This document shows, piece after piece, positions 23,969 through 25,076 of a stretch of DNA of 25,076 bases (position 1 is the first letter of the stretch; every line of letters starts with the position of its first letter). Both the position numbers and the translations under genes were made by a program. The notes below the pieces were generated by a model. It was not told the DNA's origin and made no database searches. It saw only the letters and a list, made by a program, of their open reading frames with translations. The stretch spans positions 1 to 25,076 of the forward strand of contig JACPKR010000064.1 in the NCBI GenBank assembly GCA_016186945.1, written 5' to 3'. Source of the stretch: Deltaproteobacteria bacterium (GTDB taxonomy: Bacteria > Bdellovibrionota_B > Oligoflexia > Oligoflexales > Bog-1112).

Positions 23969-24135
23969 TATAGTATTCAAGATAATCAATTTGGGGACAA
24001 ATTTTTTGAAAAAAATTATTTCCCCAAGCCCCTTTTTAAAAACTTCAATATTTAAAGTTTTTTGGGGGGAGGCGTGGAGGGGAACTTTTTTTCAAAAAAG
24101 GTCCTCTCCACAAATTCTTTTTCTCAAAGACTATA
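23969..24135 (+). repeat. Repeat family A, copy 5 (full length)
   Basis: Same length and orientation as copy 4, with few differences (for example GGGGACAAATTTTTTGAA in the first hairpin). It starts TATAGTATTCAAGATAATCA and ends CTCAAAGACTATA. It lies between the DUF4389 gene and the recombinase gene. Confidence 0.9.
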
Positions 24136-24142
24136 ATATAAT
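24132..24142 (+). promoter_or_regulatory. Candidate -10 of the recombinase promoter at the edge of repeat A
   Basis: TATAATATAAT contains two overlapping perfect -10 boxes (24132-24137 and 24137-24142), about 40 bases before the recombinase ATG. The first is formed by the last bases of repeat A plus its flank. No good -35 is seen. Confidence 0.35.
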
Positions 24143-24181
24143 CTCATTCGGCTTTGTTTCTGACAAATTTTAAAGGGTCCC

Positions 24182-24793
24182 ATGAAAAACGTTGCTCTAT
24201 ATTACCGCGTATCGACAGACAAACAAGACATTGCCAGTCAGCAAAACGCGGTTCAAGCCTGGCTCGATAGTCTTTCGCCGGAAAAAAAGCCGAAAACCGT
24301 ATACACCTTTACCGACGAGGGAATTTCGGGAAAAACAAGCAAGCGTCCGGAGTTCCAAAGGCTCCTCGACGCGGCTTATGGGGGAAAAATAGACACTATC
24401 GTTGTCTACCGCCTTGACCGCTTCAGTCGCCACGCCACAACCGCCATCAGACTGCTCCTAAATTTGGACGAGGCAGGGGTGGCCTTTGTTTCCGTCACTC
24501 AGCCAGTGCTTAACCTGGGCCATGAAAACCCGTTCCGGCGTACCATGCTGGCGGCATTTGCGGAAATAGCAGAGTTAGAAAGGGAAACAATCGTCGCCCG
24601 CGTTGTGGCAGGCCTAAATGCCGCCAAAAAGCGAGGTGTGGTGCTTGGCCCCCCCCGCAAGATCGACAACGAGCGCCAATCCGCGGTTTTTTCCCTGCGG
24701 GACCAGGGGAAAACCATGCGAGAGATAGCCCAAGAGCTTGACATAAGCGTGGGATCTGTGGCCAAAATTCTCAAACAAACTCCCGCGAAATAG
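24182..24793 (+). CDS. Small serine recombinase (resolvase/invertase family)
   Basis: This 203-residue site-specific recombinase has the catalytic Ser11 in YYRVSTDKQD, the active-site stretch VVYRLDRFSR (about 74-83), the conserved AFAEIAELERETI before the long E helix, and a C-terminal helix-turn-helix (about 174-198, KTMREIAQELDISVGSVAKI). The length and layout fit Tn3-type resolvases and DNA invertases rather than large serine integrases. A short A-rich or GGG-containing leader precedes the ATG. No transposase partner or obvious res site is visible next to it. The neighbouring IS3-type end is a different element. It may be a remnant of a mobile unit or a standalone invertase. Confidence 0.9.
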   Translation: MKNVALYYRVSTDKQDIASQQNAVQAWLDSLSPEKKPKTVYTFTDEGISGKTSKRPEFQRLLDAAYGGKIDTIVVYRLDRFSRHATTAIRLLLNLDEAGVAFVSVTQPVLNLGHENPFRRTMLAAFAEIAELERETIVARVVAGLNAAKKRGVVLGPPRKIDNERQSAVFSLRDQGKTMREIAQELDISVGSVAKILKQTPAK

Positions 24794-24865
24794 GGAAAAG
24801 CACGGCCTGGGCGAAGCCGAAGGGGCAGCGTTACTGGTGCGAAATAATTTGATCAGCTGCTCGAC

Positions 24866-24888
24866 GAAAAATTTGTGGAGAATTTTTC
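24866..24888 (+). terminator. Possible terminator hairpin after the recombinase
   Basis: GAAAAATT-TGTGGAG-AATTTTTC gives an 8-bp AT-rich stem with a seven-base loop, about 70 bases after the recombinase stop. The 3' arm supplies a short U run. The stem is weak. Part of the sequence (AATTTGTGGAGA) matches repeat A, so it may be a repeat fragment. Confidence 0.3.
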
Positions 24889-24941
24889 TAGACCTCCTAA
24901 GTTGTCCAGACGGCCTTTAGGCCGAAAAAGCGCGTCTATAG

Positions 24942-25076
24942 TGGACCCCGAAAACTGGACAGCTTGCTAAGTAAGACCCTCCGGTATATTAAAACATCGC
25001 CAAGGAGGGATTCATATGGCGCAGAGGAAACGGCATACAGCCCAGTTTAAAGCAAAGGTAGCAGTGGAAGCACTGC
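24942..25076 (+). mobile_element. Left end of an IS3-type insertion sequence (runs off the window)
   Basis: TGGACCCCGAAAACTGGACA is the kind of terminal inverted repeat seen in IS3-family elements (5' TG). It is followed 54 bases later by the start of an OrfA-like transposase gene. The right end lies outside the window, so target duplication and integrity cannot be checked. Confidence 0.75.
25016..25076 (+). CDS. IS3-type transposase OrfA, 5' part only
   Basis: Only 20 codons are inside the window (MAQRKRHTAQFKAKVAVEAL). R-x-H-T-A-Q-F-K-x-K-V-A-V-E-A is the typical start of IS3-family OrfA, the helix-turn-helix subunit that is usually fused to OrfB by frameshifting. AAGGAGGG (25002-25009) precedes the ATG by six bases. 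The gene continues beyond the right edge. Confidence 0.8.
   Translation, partial: MAQRKRHTAQFKAKVAVEAL

Noticed and set aside
24911-24924. CGGCCTTTAGGCCG palindrome as a terminator
   Set aside because: It is short, followed by A rather than T on the plus strand, and not next to a gene end; it may only be a chance or IS-flanking palindrome.

Overview
The window carries genes of a Gram-negative bacterium with a mid-range GC content. Supporting signs are Sec signal peptides, several lipoboxes, an outer-membrane barrel of the FadL/OmpP1 type, and strong AGGAGG-type ribosome binding sites. Lineage is uncertain. The lipoprotein-rich surface content and the TypA and Ugd sequences look delta/Bdellovibrionota-like to me. 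The CCA-adding enzyme and a 30-base GC-rich palindromic repeat resemble alphaproteobacterial ones. No rRNA, tRNA or CRISPR was found.

Layout, left to right. A small lipoprotein gene lies on the minus strand (80-934). It is followed by an overlapping plus-strand pair, a secreted M28 zinc aminopeptidase and a FadL-like barrel (1323-3780). A long minus-strand block then runs from 11467 down to 3802. Its order of transcription is a CCA-adding enzyme, ugd, a UDP-glucuronate decarboxylase gene (UDP-xylose supply), an organophosphate-type MFS transporter and a large Cys/Trp-rich lipoprotein. At 11468-12094 is a gene-poor stretch with a glycerophosphodiesterase remnant, a direct repeat and a large hairpin. 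Plus-strand typA and a complete secreted neutral ceramidase follow (12095-16251). Next come an RMD1/DUF155-like membrane protein (-), a second lipoprotein related to the first (+), a small secreted Cys protein (+), a cytidylate-kinase-like protein (-), a peroxisome-type acyl-CoA oxidase (-), an MFS transporter (-) and a DUF4389 protein (-). The right end holds a small serine recombinase and the left end of an IS3-type element that runs off the window.

The most striking feature is the repeat landscape. Family A (about 167 bp, five copies) has TATAGTATT terminal inverted repeats and looks like a TA-inserting MITE. Family B (about 100-135 bp, five copies) is a near-palindromic element with CCGTAAG/TTGGGGCAA ends that carries a perfect Shine-Dalgarno sequence. 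Family C is an identical 30-mer present three times, always nested inside family A copies. These elements touch genes: one supplies the end and stop codon of the acyl-CoA oxidase, one fills a divergent promoter region, one forms a possible leader ORF before typA, and one brings a -10 box before the recombinase.

Functionally, the region combines lipid-active and surface functions (ceramidase, acyl-CoA oxidase, FadL-like barrel, GDPD remnant, organophosphate transporter) with nucleotide-sugar supply and RNA/translation housekeeping (cca, typA). A host-associated or predatory lifestyle is possible but is inference only.
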